Positions 1 to 6,973 of a stretch of 13,674 nucleotides of DNA are shown piece after piece. Position 1 is the stretch's first letter. Each line of letters opens with the position of its first letter. The notes under the pieces are model-generated. The model was not told the DNA's origin. It searched no databases and saw nothing but the letters and a program-made list of their open reading frames with translations. The translations under genes and the position numbers were made by a program. Source of the stretch: Candidatus Bathyarchaeota archaeon (GTDB lineage: Archaea > Thermoproteota > Bathyarchaeia > RBG-16-48-13 > GCA-020355125); the NCBI GenBank assembly GCA_030670615.1, contig DAOVBJ010000005.1, positions 1-13,674 on the forward strand. The letters run 5' to 3'.

Positions 1-102
1 TCCTGCGGATATGTGTCGTAAGTTGAAGGCTTTCGATATCGCGCGGGCAATGGACGATTTTCCCGTGCCATGTAAGCCACTTATCGTTATGACGAGGTTC
101 AT
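1..102 (-). CDS. cmk: Cytidylate kinase-like P-loop nucleotide kinase, N-terminal part (cut by window edge)
   Basis: Thirty-four N-terminal codons are visible before the window ends, so the gene is partial. The peptide has a beta strand (NLVITIS) leading into a P-loop, GLHGTGKSS at residues 9-17, then an amphipathic helix and RHISAG at 29-34. This is the opening of archaeal cytidylate (CMP) kinases, which phosphorylate CMP/dCMP with ATP in the cytoplasm; the HISAG block normally precedes the NMP-binding segment. An in-frame TAG lies just upstream, so the ATG at 102 is the only usable start. The SD is poor (TAGGA directly against the ATG). A cmk-type gene a little downstream of secY is usual in archaea. 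Archaeal adenylate kinase or another small P-loop kinase cannot be fully excluded from so short a fragment. Confidence 0.7.
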   Translation of the reverse strand, partial: MNLVITISGLHGTGKSSIARAISKAFNLRHISAG

Positions 103-300
103 TCCTACGCACTACCATTGATTTGTATGGATCATATGTCAATAGTTTTTGAAATGGTCACGGCCACGTCTACCCAATCATTAAATGATGGGGCATCTCA
201 ACCGTTCACCTCCTGTAGGCAACGATCAAATTTGAAGGTTTCGCCAAAAAACTGTGGGATGTGACGTCTTTGCGACGGGTGAGGGGGAACGACGTGCGAT
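103..300. other. secY-cmk intergenic region with an orphan Shine-Dalgarno
   Basis: No gene of believable length lies here on either strand. Read on the minus strand, downstream of secY, it contains GGAGGTGA at 206-213, a near-ideal complement to the 16S rRNA 3' end. The TTG and ATG just after it open reading frames of only 6 and 8 codons. A minus-strand frame of about 21 codons (DAPSFNDW... to ...TIDI) lies farther on but has no start codon and matches no family I recognise. In many archaea adk and a DUF106 membrane-protein gene sit between secY and cmk. The SD may be what remains of one of them, but this is inference. Confidence 0.5.
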
Positions 301-1737
301 TCATTCCTTCCCAATGAGGCGTCGAACGAAGGGATACATTTCAGCGAGTTGTTCCCCTGCGATGGTCTCATAGAGTTGATAGAGGATGCCTACGGTGAGT
401 AGAATGCCCATGCCTGATCCGAACACGCCAAAGAAGTCTGATATGGAGGCGATGGCGCCCACGGTGATTGCGCCTAGTACGGTGACGGCGGGTATATACC
501 GCTCCAGCACGCTTTGAATCGGCTTGACTGACCGTCTGAAACCTGGAATCTGCATGCCCGAGTTCACGATTTGTTGGGCGACGTCTTTGGGCCCAAGCCC
601 ACCAATGCCGACCCAGACGACGGCGAAGATAACGCAGAGACCGATCATGAGTCCCGCGTAGATGAGGCCTCGCAACGGGTCGGCAAGAAACTGGGAAAAG
701 TTCCGGGGGCCTGTCACGTATTTGACTAATCCCCCTGTCGCCACATTTGTCGTGGGATCATAGGTGGCTAACAGATTGAGTAAAAAGTGAGAGTTATCCG
801 AATTAAATCGCGACCAGATGATTTGACCGACGAAGGAGATATCCATGAGGAGGGCAGACACGAGGATTACAGGGATATTGGACACGTACAGGAATTTCAC
901 TGGGTACCGGCCTCGGAACCCTCGATAGCGTGCGTAAGAAACGGGTAAGTCAACCTTGAGAACCTGAAAGTAGATGACCACGAGGAAGAGGATGGCCGTC
1001 GATAGTAGCCCCAGCATCGTCGGCGCGTCAAGTCGAGCGCGGTAGAGGAAGGCGTTTAAAGGGTTTTCGCCGTTCAATAGGGATTGGATGTAGGCGATTA
1101 GGGCGCCGGTGCTTTTGCCCGCTTCTTCCTCGGCGGGAAACGGCAGAGGGGATAGGGTGTTCCACAGTATTTTTTGGGCGACGCCCGCTGCAATGAAGAG
1201 GCTGATGCCGCTTCCGAAGCCCCATCCCTTCTGTAGAAGCTCGTCGAGGAGCATCAGGACGATGCCTGCAAAGAAGAGTTGTATGAAGATGAGTAGGCTC
1301 GTGTCGAGGGAGAGGTCTGTGCCGTAGGCGCCTGAAAGCAGATACGCGATTGCGATGAAGGACGTCATGAGGAGGGAAAAGAATTTGGTCACCCCTGACA
1401 TCAACGATCGATCCTCGGGGTTGGATCGGTCCACTTCGATGAGGCCTGAGCCTGCGAGGAGTTGAATGATCATGCCGGCGGTGACGATGGGTTGAATGCC
1501 CAGCTCCATCAGGGAGCCCCGGTTGGACGCGAAGATCACTCGCAGATAGTAGAAGGGGTCACTGACGCCCATGGGAACTGCGCCGTAGAGGGGGATTTCC
1601 GTCATAATGAGATAGACGACGAGGACTAAGCCCGTCCAGATGAGTCGTTCATTGAAGCTGACTCGTCTGCTCGGGGCTTTCACCTCAGGCATTACGAGGC
1701 TTATCGGTTGGAAGAAATTCAAGAATCGCCCGGGCAC
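301..1737 (-). CDS. secY: Preprotein translocase subunit SecY (Sec61 alpha)
   Basis: SecY is the ten-helix channel of the Sec translocon; it moves unfolded secretory proteins across the membrane and releases membrane helices sideways. The 478-residue length is normal for archaea. The N-terminal amphipathic stretch (about 1-30, with MPEVKAPSRRVSF) leads to TM1 at about 33-52. A plug segment (about 55-70) and TM2b (about 80-98) follow. Further helices lie near 116-135, 147-165, 175-190, 240-260, 283-303, 357-380, 412-433 and 438-458. The cytosolic loop between TM6 and TM7 carries the basic YARYRGFRGRYPVK block (268-281) used in ribosome and SRP-receptor contact. The start is GTG, preceded by GGGGGAG, and the family N-terminus aligns to it. 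The gene lies 156 bp after L30, where L15 would normally intervene. Confidence 0.97.
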   Translation of the reverse strand: MPGRFLNFFQPISLVMPEVKAPSRRVSFNERLIWTGLVLVVYLIMTEIPLYGAVPMGVSDPFYYLRVIFASNRGSLMELGIQPIVTAGMIIQLLAGSGLIEVDRSNPEDRSLMSGVTKFFSLLMTSFIAIAYLLSGAYGTDLSLDTSLLIFIQLFFAGIVLMLLDELLQKGWGFGSGISLFIAAGVAQKILWNTLSPLPFPAEEEAGKSTGALIAYIQSLLNGENPLNAFLYRARLDAPTMLGLLSTAILFLVVIYFQVLKVDLPVSYARYRGFRGRYPVKFLYVSNIPVILVSALLMDISFVGQIIWSRFNSDNSHFLLNLLATYDPTTNVATGGLVKYVTGPRNFSQFLADPLRGLIYAGLMIGLCVIFAVVWVGIGGLGPKDVAQQIVNSGMQIPGFRRSVKPIQSVLERYIPAVTVLGAITVGAIASISDFFGVFGSGMGILLTVGILYQLYETIAGEQLAEMYPFVRRLIGKE

Positions 1738-1893
1738 TGAGTGGTCTCCCCCTTTTTATCTAGCTAGCTGTTTTTACCCATGGATTCGAGGTTTCCTCGC
1801 GGTCGTGGTTGTGAAGGTGATGCTGCATCGCTAATACCTTTGATGGATACGTGTTTATCGTGTAAAGTTTTGGAGATATAATGTTTTCTCAGG
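1738..1893 (-). other. L30-secY spacer where rpl15 is expected
   Basis: Archaeal spc clusters normally run L30-L15-SecY, but only 156 nt separate the L30 stop from the secY start. None of the three minus-strand frames contains the L15 N-terminal signature (the RGSRTHG and RGGRGKAG-type blocks) or any other recognisable L15 segment. The longest minus-strand piece starting with ATG is about 22 codons and histidine-rich (MQHHLHNHD...), and I give it no function. An A/T-rich segment near 1850-1885 could hold promoter elements for secY, but none is clear. A GGGGGAG SD precedes secY. Confidence 0.6.
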
Positions 1894-2370
1894 TTAAATC
1901 ATTTTTGCGAGGAGGTCATTGATTTTTTCGCCCCGGTACCCCAGTTCACCTTTGGGATAGGGCTTCTTAATCGAGCCGTGAAACCCGCCTTTGGGCGGGT
2001 GTAAGCGAAAGACAGGTTTGAGGTCGGGAAGACGCCATAGGTTAGCCTTCAGTTCGTGGAGGGCAGTGCCTAATTGCTCAATGGACTCGTGGCCAAGTCG
2101 TTCCTCAACCGCCTCATCACTTACCCTCCGGTTTCCCTTGAGATAACCTCGTTGTTGAATCAGTTGGGAGATGATTTTAGGGGATGCCTCACCCCAAGTC
2201 GCATAATCCTTTATCTTTCGAATCATGCCGAGGTTTGAGGGGCTTTCCCTCATCAAGGTCACGCTGAATTTGCGGGTTAAGTGCATGAGGGCAAAGGTGC
2301 GTTCAAGTTCTCTTGAAATGCCGACGCTGCCCCGGAGGCGGAGAATCGCTAAGCATTTTTCCGTAGTCAT
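1894..2370 (-). CDS. rpl30: 50S ribosomal protein L30 (uL30)
   Basis: Archaeal L30 is a large-subunit protein that binds 23S rRNA and is longer than its bacterial counterpart. From the ATG at 2370 it is 158 residues. It begins with the ferredoxin-like strand CLAILRLRGSVGI and continues with the helix around the THE/LTRK region (LMHLTRKFSVTL). A C-terminal archaeal/eukaryotic extension with HPPKGGFHGSIKKP-type sequence follows. An in-frame ATG 18 nt upstream lies inside the S5 gene. I prefer the ATG at 2370 because it follows the S5 stop by 5 nt and matches the usual start (MTTEKCLAILRLRG). The expected next gene, L15, is missing. A perfect 7-bp hairpin at 1983-2000 is part of the coding sequence. 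Confidence 0.94.
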   Translation of the reverse strand: MTTEKCLAILRLRGSVGISRELERTFALMHLTRKFSVTLMRESPSNLGMIRKIKDYATWGEASPKIISQLIQQRGYLKGNRRVSDEAVEERLGHESIEQLGTALHELKANLWRLPDLKPVFRLHPPKGGFHGSIKKPYPKGELGYRGEKINDLLAKMI

Positions 2371-2375
2371 TCCCG

Positions 2376-3008
2376 TCACCCCGTCCAATCAGTTGGAGAA
2401 ACCATGCGATAGGTGTTCTTCAAGGCATCGTAGGTCGCGTAGGCGAAGGAGGGAACTGTTCGAGTCGATCCAAAAGATCGTGACCAACAATCCTTGATGC
2501 CGACAAAGGTAATTATTTTTTTAGCGACGTCGCCTGCGACGACACCTAAGCCTCTTGGGGCAGGGAACAACTGGATTCTCACGCTTCCGCATCGCCCAGA
2601 GACTTGGAAGGGGAGGGTGTGGGGGTCACCGCATTCGCATTCCCAGCTACCGCATCCCCGTTTGACAGGAACAACATTAACTTTTGCGTCTAAGACCGCC
2701 TTTTGAATTGCTGCTCGGACCTGCTTGTCTTTTCCGACGCCTAAACCGATGAAGCCTTCGTAGTTTCCGACCACGACGAGGGCCTTGAACCTCGATTTCT
2801 CTCCCGCGTCAGTCTGTTTTTGCACCAGATTGATGTCCAAAACATCCTGCTGTAAGTTCGGAAGGAGGGTGTCCACGATCTCCGTCTCCTGAATTCTGTA
2901 GCCCTCTACGAAAACCTCGTTGAGGGAGGTGATCCTGCCTTCCTGAACCATTCTGCCGAGAGAGGTTCGTGGTATCCATACTTTATTCCTATCTTCATAT
3001 CGAGACAT
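2376..3008 (-). CDS. rps5: 30S ribosomal protein S5 (uS5)
   Basis: S5 sits at the mRNA entrance of the small subunit and takes part in decoding fidelity and helicase activity. The 210-residue protein has the archaeal N-terminal segment (WIPRTSLGRMVQEGRI). The double-stranded RNA-binding domain follows (about residues 65-130), with FKALVVVGNYEGFIGLGVGK. The C-terminal ribosomal S5 fold contains LFPAPRGLGVVAGD and GSTRTVPSFAYATYDAL. A cysteine cluster, GCGSWECECGD, lies in the middle as in archaeal and eukaryotic S5/S2 proteins. It starts with ATG 5 nt after the L18 stop, behind a weak AGGATG-type SD, and ends 5 nt before L30. This tight packing indicates co-translation in the spc part of the operon. 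Confidence 0.97.
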   Translation of the reverse strand: MSRYEDRNKVWIPRTSLGRMVQEGRITSLNEVFVEGYRIQETEIVDTLLPNLQQDVLDINLVQKQTDAGEKSRFKALVVVGNYEGFIGLGVGKDKQVRAAIQKAVLDAKVNVVPVKRGCGSWECECGDPHTLPFQVSGRCGSVRIQLFPAPRGLGVVAGDVAKKIITFVGIKDCWSRSFGSTRTVPSFAYATYDALKNTYRMVSPTDWTG

Positions 3009-3013
3009 TTTCG

Positions 3014-3610
3014 TTATCCATCCTGTTTAAAGGCTTGAACGATTTTTGACTTGACTTCGTTGAGGTGGGTGGGCAATTGCTCAGGGTTCAAGTTCTTTGA
3101 GAGGTACTTGGAGAAGCGCCGTTGATAGCGTTCAGGCTCAGCCTCTGCGAGCTGCCTCGCGTGGGACGAGATGTGTTCGCCCCGTATTCTCGACTCATCC
3201 GGCATGACGTCGCCGCATGGAATGGCGAGACCGGAGTCCCTCGCGCCTTTTATGACGGCAAAGACCCGTGAACCCCGTGAAGGCCGTCGTAAGCCAATAT
3301 CCGGAATTGCCTTGTGAATGTTCAGGGTTTGAGCCTTAAAGCCCAGGAGGAGGCCAGTTAAGTAAGCAGCGGGGATGTTTCCGCAGGGAGCCTTCCAGCC
3401 GTAGGCTGCGAGTTCTCGAGAGTGGGCGGTCGTAAGGGTTTGGTCTCCAATGAAAAAGGCGTCAATTACTTGGGCAGTCATGTTTTTGAGGGAGCCTCTA
3501 ATCGTGAAGCGGGAGTTCTTGGAGGTGATCATCGTTTTTCGCTTGCGATAATCCGTTTTATTCTGTCGACGACGTTTTAAGGTCACGCGGTACCGTGGGC
3601 CTTTACCCAA
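3014..3610 (-). CDS. rpl18: 50S ribosomal protein L18 (uL18), TTG start
   Basis: L18 binds 5S rRNA together with L5 and anchors it in the central protuberance. The start is chosen as the TTG at 3610, giving 198 residues that begin (M)GKGPRYRVTLKRRRQNKTDYRKR, the exact archaeal L18 opening. The frame stays open for 44 more codons upstream, but that part overlaps L19e antiparallel to no known L18 extension. A strong SD, GAGGAGG, lies 7 nt before the TTG. The TTG sits inside the last codons of L19e, giving an 8-bp overlap that suggests translational coupling. Later L18 landmarks include the HSRELAAYGWKAPCGNIPAAYLTGLLLG helix region and a C-terminal archaeal extension rich in charged residues (YQRRFSKYL). 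Confidence 0.95.
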   Translation of the reverse strand: MGKGPRYRVTLKRRRQNKTDYRKRKTMITSKNSRFTIRGSLKNMTAQVIDAFFIGDQTLTTAHSRELAAYGWKAPCGNIPAAYLTGLLLGFKAQTLNIHKAIPDIGLRRPSRGSRVFAVIKGARDSGLAIPCGDVMPDESRIRGEHISSHARQLAEAEPERYQRRFSKYLSKNLNPEQLPTHLNEVKSKIVQAFKQDG

Positions 3611-4064
3611 TCGATCGCCTCCTCGCCAGTTGATTGGCTTCAATGTATTGCTCGACCTGACGGACGTTGTCGAAGACGCCGCCTTTAGACAGCAGATACA
3701 GACGTCGATACGTGCTTCGCTGTATGACTCGACTGTCCACAAGCTTCTTTAAATGCTTTCGAATGGCCCTGATCTTTATTCCCCACCTCTCCTTTTTAGA
3801 GTGTACCGAGGTTTTGCCTCCACTTCTACTGCCGTGTCCACGTCTAAGCCCTTTTTTCCGTTTTATCTGGCGGACGCGTGCCCGACCCCTGCTGATACCT
3901 TTTTGGGGATGGGCTTGTATTATGCCGTCGTTTATGAGTCCGCGGATTTCCGCTCGAGTGATCACTTCTTCAACGTCTTCAATTCTTTCGGGGTCTATCC
4001 AAACGCGGGTTTTGCCGATCTTCATGATGTCTGCGGCAAGCCGTTTCTGATTAGTAAGTTTCAA
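3603..4064 (-). CDS. rpl19e: 50S ribosomal protein L19e (eL19), TTG start
   Basis: L19e is found in archaea and eukaryotes but not bacteria; it lies on the large-subunit surface and forms an intersubunit bridge. All 153 residues fit the family. It opens with LTNQKRLAADIMKIGKTRVW and then IDPERIEDVEEVITRAEIRGLI. The basic central stretch has KKGLRRGHGSRSGGK, and the C-terminal helix has RSTYRRLYLLSKGGVF. The start is a TTG at 4064 preceded by GAGGGTGA, and it overlaps the last 14 bases of L32e. Its 3' end overlaps the L18 start. These nested overlaps with non-ATG starts suggest coupled translation of L32e, L19e and L18. Confidence 0.97.
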   Translation of the reverse strand: MKLTNQKRLAADIMKIGKTRVWIDPERIEDVEEVITRAEIRGLINDGIIQAHPQKGISRGRARVRQIKRKKGLRRGHGSRSGGKTSVHSKKERWGIKIRAIRKHLKKLVDSRVIQRSTYRRLYLLSKGGVFDNVRQVEQYIEANQLARRRSIG

Positions 4065-4518
4065 CAGGTCTCACCCTCTTGTTAAAGACGTAGATCTTTA
4101 GTTCCTCAGCTCGTTCAACGATGTCCGCTCTTTTCCGCCGTCCCACGGTGTGGCTGATTCTTGCTGCTTGATCTGACGTAATTTCGTCAAGGTCCTTTAC
4201 GTTGTGGACGATGACCTCTTCGAAGCCGGAGGGGTGTAACCCGCGAACGCTTTTGGGCGAGCGGTAACCAACGTTGACCGATTTCGGCCATCCATTCCTA
4301 TGGGTACGCATTTTACTGTCTAAGCCCCTGGGTCTTCTCCAAGCTGGCTTCACTCGTTTATACCTCCAGCTTTCTTGGCGTTTGAATTCGGGTCTTTTAC
4401 TTTTTAAAGCTTCCCGAAGGGAGAGCATTTCACCCAGTTGTTTGTTGGTTCTTCGAGGTTTAAGAATTCTCTCTTCTACCTCTTGTTCTGGACTGTCATT
4501 CTCTTCTTCGCTCTGCAT
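4051..4518 (-). CDS. rpl32e: 50S ribosomal protein L32e (eL32)
   Basis: L32e is an archaeal/eukaryotic large-subunit protein that binds 23S rRNA. The 155-residue product carries an acidic, poorly conserved N-terminal extension (about residues 1-45). The conserved core follows, with RPEFKRQESWRYKRVKPAWRRPRGLDSKMR and then the GYRSPKSVRGLHPSGFEEV block. It ends with a short alpha/beta C-terminus (KIYVFNKRVRPVETY). The start is ATG, 2 nt after the L6 stop, with the SD (GAGGGGAT) inside the end of L6. It overlaps the next gene, L19e. The order L6-L32e-L19e-L18 is the standard archaeal one. Confidence 0.97.
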   Translation of the reverse strand: MQSEEENDSPEQEVEERILKPRRTNKQLGEMLSLREALKSKRPEFKRQESWRYKRVKPAWRRPRGLDSKMRTHRNGWPKSVNVGYRSPKSVRGLHPSGFEEVIVHNVKDLDEITSDQAARISHTVGRRKRADIVERAEELKIYVFNKRVRPVETY

Positions 4519-4520
4519 CG

Positions 4521-5078
4521 TTACATCCCCTCATTTTTTTCGAAGACATATATGCCGTCGAGGAACACCCGCGGATCTTTCTTCTTAATGTGGGTTGACT
4601 GCTGGATGTTCGCTGCTGTCTGGGTGACGTGCTCAAGGTTAATCCCTTGAATGATTATGTCGTCGCCTTCTACTGCAATCTTGACATCGCCGTGGATTCG
4701 CGCCTGTCGAGGTTGCCGTTCTCCCTGAAAATTCTCTATGACCACCAGGTCATCTTGTATCTTCACGGACACGGGGAAGTGGGCGAAGACGATTTTTAGC
4801 TTGACGGTGAAGCCTTTGGCGACCCCCGTCATCATGTTTTGTATGTGGGAGCGTATCGTTCCAACTGTGGCAGCCCGTTTTTTGTCGGGCCAGGGCGCCT
4901 CAACGATCACCCTTCCGTTTTCAAGCCTCAAGTGTACACGGGCATGGGTGAAGTCTCGTCTGACCTCTCCTAATGACCCCTTAACACACACGGTATTGTA
5001 GTCAACGGTGACGTCTACATCGTTGGGTATTTCAATCAGCTTTTGAGCCAATCTCGTTTTAACCAAAGACAAATCCAC
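4521..5078 (-). CDS. rpl6: 50S ribosomal protein L6 (uL6)
   Basis: L6 lies at the base of the stalk near the sarcin-ricin loop and is needed for late large-subunit assembly. The 185-residue protein shows the two duplicated L6 domains. Domain 1 has VTVDYNTVCVKGSLGEVRRDF. Between the domains is the archaeal GTIRSHIQNMMTGVAKGFTVKLKIVFAHFP segment. Domain 2 ends with RVFLDGIYVFEK. The first possible start is GTG at 5078, but AAGGA lies right against it. TTG codons at positions 3 and 5 have better SD spacing, so the true start may be 6 or 12 nt later. Upstream one expects S8, but only 33 nt separate this gene from the degenerate S14. Confidence 0.95.
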   Translation of the reverse strand: MDLSLVKTRLAQKLIEIPNDVDVTVDYNTVCVKGSLGEVRRDFTHARVHLRLENGRVIVEAPWPDKKRAATVGTIRSHIQNMMTGVAKGFTVKLKIVFAHFPVSVKIQDDLVVIENFQGERQPRQARIHGDVKIAVEGDDIIIQGINLEHVTQTAANIQQSTHIKKKDPRVFLDGIYVFEKNEGM

Positions 5079-5111
5079 TCCTTGCAGGGCATATTCACTT
5101 TTCTGTTTGCT

Positions 5112-5270
5112 TCACTCTTTTAAGCCACAGTTCTCAGCTGACTCCCCGAAGCATCCGGGGCACGGGTTTAAAACGGAGGGACGAGTTGCTGGAGCATGAG
5201 AGCGGCATCCTCTCCAAGACCTGCTGCCTTCTCCACGCATGTCCATAGTCGTCTTCAATGATTTTAGCAT
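5112..5270 (-). CDS. rps14: Degenerate 30S ribosomal protein S14 (uS14), one zinc ligand lost; possibly a pseudogene
   Basis: A 52-codon frame starts at an ATG 5 nt after L5, behind GGAG in the last L5 codons, exactly where archaeal S14 belongs. The family zinc pattern C-x2-C-x14-C-x2-C appears as W19-x2-C22-x14-C37-x2-C40, with no gap. Other S14 positions also fit: G13-x-G-S-R17 before the knuckle, H25, R30, L34-N35 before the third Cys, and F41, E43, A45, G49, K51 after it. S14 normally packs against 16S rRNA in the 30S head. Here Cys1 is Trp, and the RKYG, CRQC and GF-KY segments have become RPSV, CPGC and GLKE, losing basic residues. The frame is intact, so it may be a divergent working protein or a young pseudogene. 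Confidence 0.75.
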   Translation of the reverse strand: MLKSLKTTMDMRGEGSRSWRGCRSHAPATRPSVLNPCPGCFGESAENCGLKE

Positions 5271-5275
5271 TCAGC

Positions 5276-5818
5276 TCAGTCTCCTATGATTTCTATGCCG
5301 AAGGCTTCCCTAACGTATTCAATGGACTCTTCGCGCGTCAGCTTCTGCTTCTTCCCAACTCTAGCCCTTGCGAGGCGCTTCCTCTTCACGCGGTAGCCCG
5401 GTTTTCCCATGGCCACGGATATGTCCATACCAATTATCCCCAGGTCGGGGTTGTATCTGACCCCTGGAAGATCGATGTGTTTACTGATTCCGAAGGCGAA
5501 ATTGCCGTTGAGGTCGAAACTGGATCTCCGTAAGCGATTTCCAATGGCGTCAAACGCCTTCTTTAAAAAGTCTATCGCGGCCTCGTTTCTAAGGGTGACA
5601 AGGCAGGCGATCGGCTCTCCTCGGTGTATACCCCAATCCCTGATCGATCTCTTGGCTAGCCTATTACTTGGTGTCTGACCAGTTAAGTCCTTGAGCACTC
5701 TCACGGCCCTTTGGAGTGGTTCACCTGACTGGCCTACTGAGATGTTGAGAACCGCCTTCTCAATTCGAGGTCTCTGCATCAGGTTGACTGGATGTTCCGT
5801 CTTTTCTGGTTGACTCAT
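5276..5818 (-). CDS. rpl5: 50S ribosomal protein L5 (uL5)
   Basis: L5 binds 5S rRNA with L18 and contacts the P-site tRNA from the central protuberance. The 180-residue protein has the family opening RPRIEKAVLNISVGQSGEPLQRA. Next come the GQTPSNRLAKRSIRDWGIHRGEPI segment, the RLRRSSFDLNGNFAFGISKHIDLPGVRY loop and the DISVAMGKPGYRVKRKR strand. The ATG overlaps the S4e stop by 4 bases (ATGA), a classic coupled junction. The stop lies 5 nt before the degenerate S14, and the final codons carry the SD for it. Length and motifs are normal for archaea. Confidence 0.97.
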   Translation of the reverse strand: MSQPEKTEHPVNLMQRPRIEKAVLNISVGQSGEPLQRAVRVLKDLTGQTPSNRLAKRSIRDWGIHRGEPIACLVTLRNEAAIDFLKKAFDAIGNRLRRSSFDLNGNFAFGISKHIDLPGVRYNPDLGIIGMDISVAMGKPGYRVKRKRLARARVGKKQKLTREESIEYVREAFGIEIIGD

Positions 5819-6576
5819 GACGCTTCGTCCTCCGGCATTGAAATCCAGGGCATTCCCTTTCCAATTGGAAAAACGTATTCAATGATCGTTTTTAATTGAT
5901 CTTCAGCCTCATCCTTCAGCGTAATGATTGGCGAATGCGAGCCTTCTGCTTCATCGATTTGCACTACCTCGCCCCAGCGCCCAATGTTTTTTCCGCCAGT
6001 TATCACCGCCAGAACCCCCTCTGTAAGACGCACGTAATCGACTATTTCTGCGGTGGGAACTTGAATTTTAAGGGTTCCACGTGTTTCATAAATGTCTTCT
6101 ACCGGGTTTTCGGGATTTGTGACTTTTAGGAGGATGTTTCTACCATCATTAAGATTGAGTTGTAGGTGGCCTCCCTTGACACAGGTCTTGTTGACGATCT
6201 GGCAGAGCTTATACTCTTTTTCTTCACCCTTTATGGAGTGTAGAATTAGCCCCTTTCTAGGCGCGGGAATAACGCGGTATGCCTCGTCTGTTAAGGGGAA
6301 TGCTATGACGTCCATTAGCCCTACGGAGTAGTCGTCGTCCCGTCGAACCCTTCCGTTAACTAAGACGTTTCCTTCTGTAAGCAAGAATTTAGCTTCCTTC
6401 CTCGTTTTAGCCAGTTGAAGGATGTCTCTGATGACCAAGAGAAGGGGTAAGCATCGATTCAACTCATGAGAGCCTGGTCTCGGCCTCACAACCCACTTGA
6501 ACTCTTTTCTGTGAATCGGCCAAAAGGCAGGTGCTGGAAGCCTCTTAAGATGTTTTTTCGCTCCTTTTCGTCCCAC
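5815..6576 (-). CDS. rps4e: 30S ribosomal protein S4e (eS4)
   Basis: S4e is an archaeal/eukaryotic small-subunit protein with an S4-type RNA-binding domain, a central S4e domain and a KOW motif. The GTG at 6576 gives the typical opening (M)GRKGAKKHLKRLPAPAFWPIHRKEFKWV. The S4 domain follows (about 45-105) with LAKTRKEAKFLLTEGNVLVNGRVRRD. The KOW-like motif is near residues 190-215 (GVLAVITGGKNIGRWGEVV). The 253 residues are close to the usual archaeal length. The gene is 25 nt downstream of L24 and overlaps L5 by ATGA, matching the canonical L24-S4e-L5 order. Confidence 0.97.
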   Translation of the reverse strand: MGRKGAKKHLKRLPAPAFWPIHRKEFKWVVRPRPGSHELNRCLPLLLVIRDILQLAKTRKEAKFLLTEGNVLVNGRVRRDDDYSVGLMDVIAFPLTDEAYRVIPAPRKGLILHSIKGEEKEYKLCQIVNKTCVKGGHLQLNLNDGRNILLKVTNPENPVEDIYETRGTLKIQVPTAEIVDYVRLTEGVLAVITGGKNIGRWGEVVQIDEAEGSHSPIITLKDEAEDQLKTIIEYVFPIGKGMPWISMPEDEAS

Positions 6577-6601
6577 ACGCTTTCTCTCCCATTGATTGGT
6601 A

Positions 6602-6952
6602 TTATTGTCCCGTTGAACGCTTCGAAATCGCTCTTCGCTCTAGGATGTCTTTTCTTCGAGGATCGTCCAAGATCAGTCGCGTGATAGCTACTTTTGAGGG
6701 GTGAATGGGTACAAACATGATCGTTCCATCGGACTTCTCACGGGTTGCGCCCTCAACATTGATGACGACTTTTTTGTAATCGACGTTCGTGACGGCCCCT
6801 TCAACGCCATTGAAGTACCCGCGCATGATTTGAACCGTATCGCCCTTCCTGACCCGCATGGAACGGACCTTATACTCTTGGACCAACGCCTTGGACAGCA
6901 TGGCTGAAAGCTGTTTCCGCTGTATTTTAAGTCTTTTTGAACGCTTTTTCAC
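6602..6952 (-). CDS. rpl24: 50S ribosomal protein L24 (uL24)
   Basis: L24 is an early assembly protein that binds domain I of 23S rRNA near the exit tunnel. The 116-residue protein has the archaeal N-terminal basic helix (KKRSKRLKIQRKQLSAMLSK). The KOW motif, VRKGDTVQIMRGYFNGVEGAV, follows at about 34-54. The C-terminal part includes HPSKVAITRLILDDPRRKDILER. The start is GTG at 6952, 21 nt after the L14 stop. S4e begins 25 nt after its stop. Everything here is typical of the family. Confidence 0.96.
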   Translation of the reverse strand: MKKRSKRLKIQRKQLSAMLSKALVQEYKVRSMRVRKGDTVQIMRGYFNGVEGAVTNVDYKKVVINVEGATREKSDGTIMFVPIHPSKVAITRLILDDPRRKDILERRAISKRSTGQ

Positions 6953-6973
6953 TTATCCATCACCCTTCTCGCT

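Noticed and set aside
103..300. tRNA or small RNA gene between secY and cmk
   Set aside because: No T-arm consensus, acceptor pairing or kink-turn boxes could be found on either strand.
1983..2000. Perfect stem-loop ACCCGCC-TTTG-GGCGGGT, a terminator candidate
   Set aside because: It lies inside the conserved C-terminal coding region of L30 (HPPKGG) and has no T-run after it on either strand.
5144..5160. Hairpin CCCCG...CGGGG near the end of S14 as an attenuator
   Set aside because: Only a 5-bp stem with a 7-nt loop, made by the CPGCFG codons; too weak and too short to support regulation.
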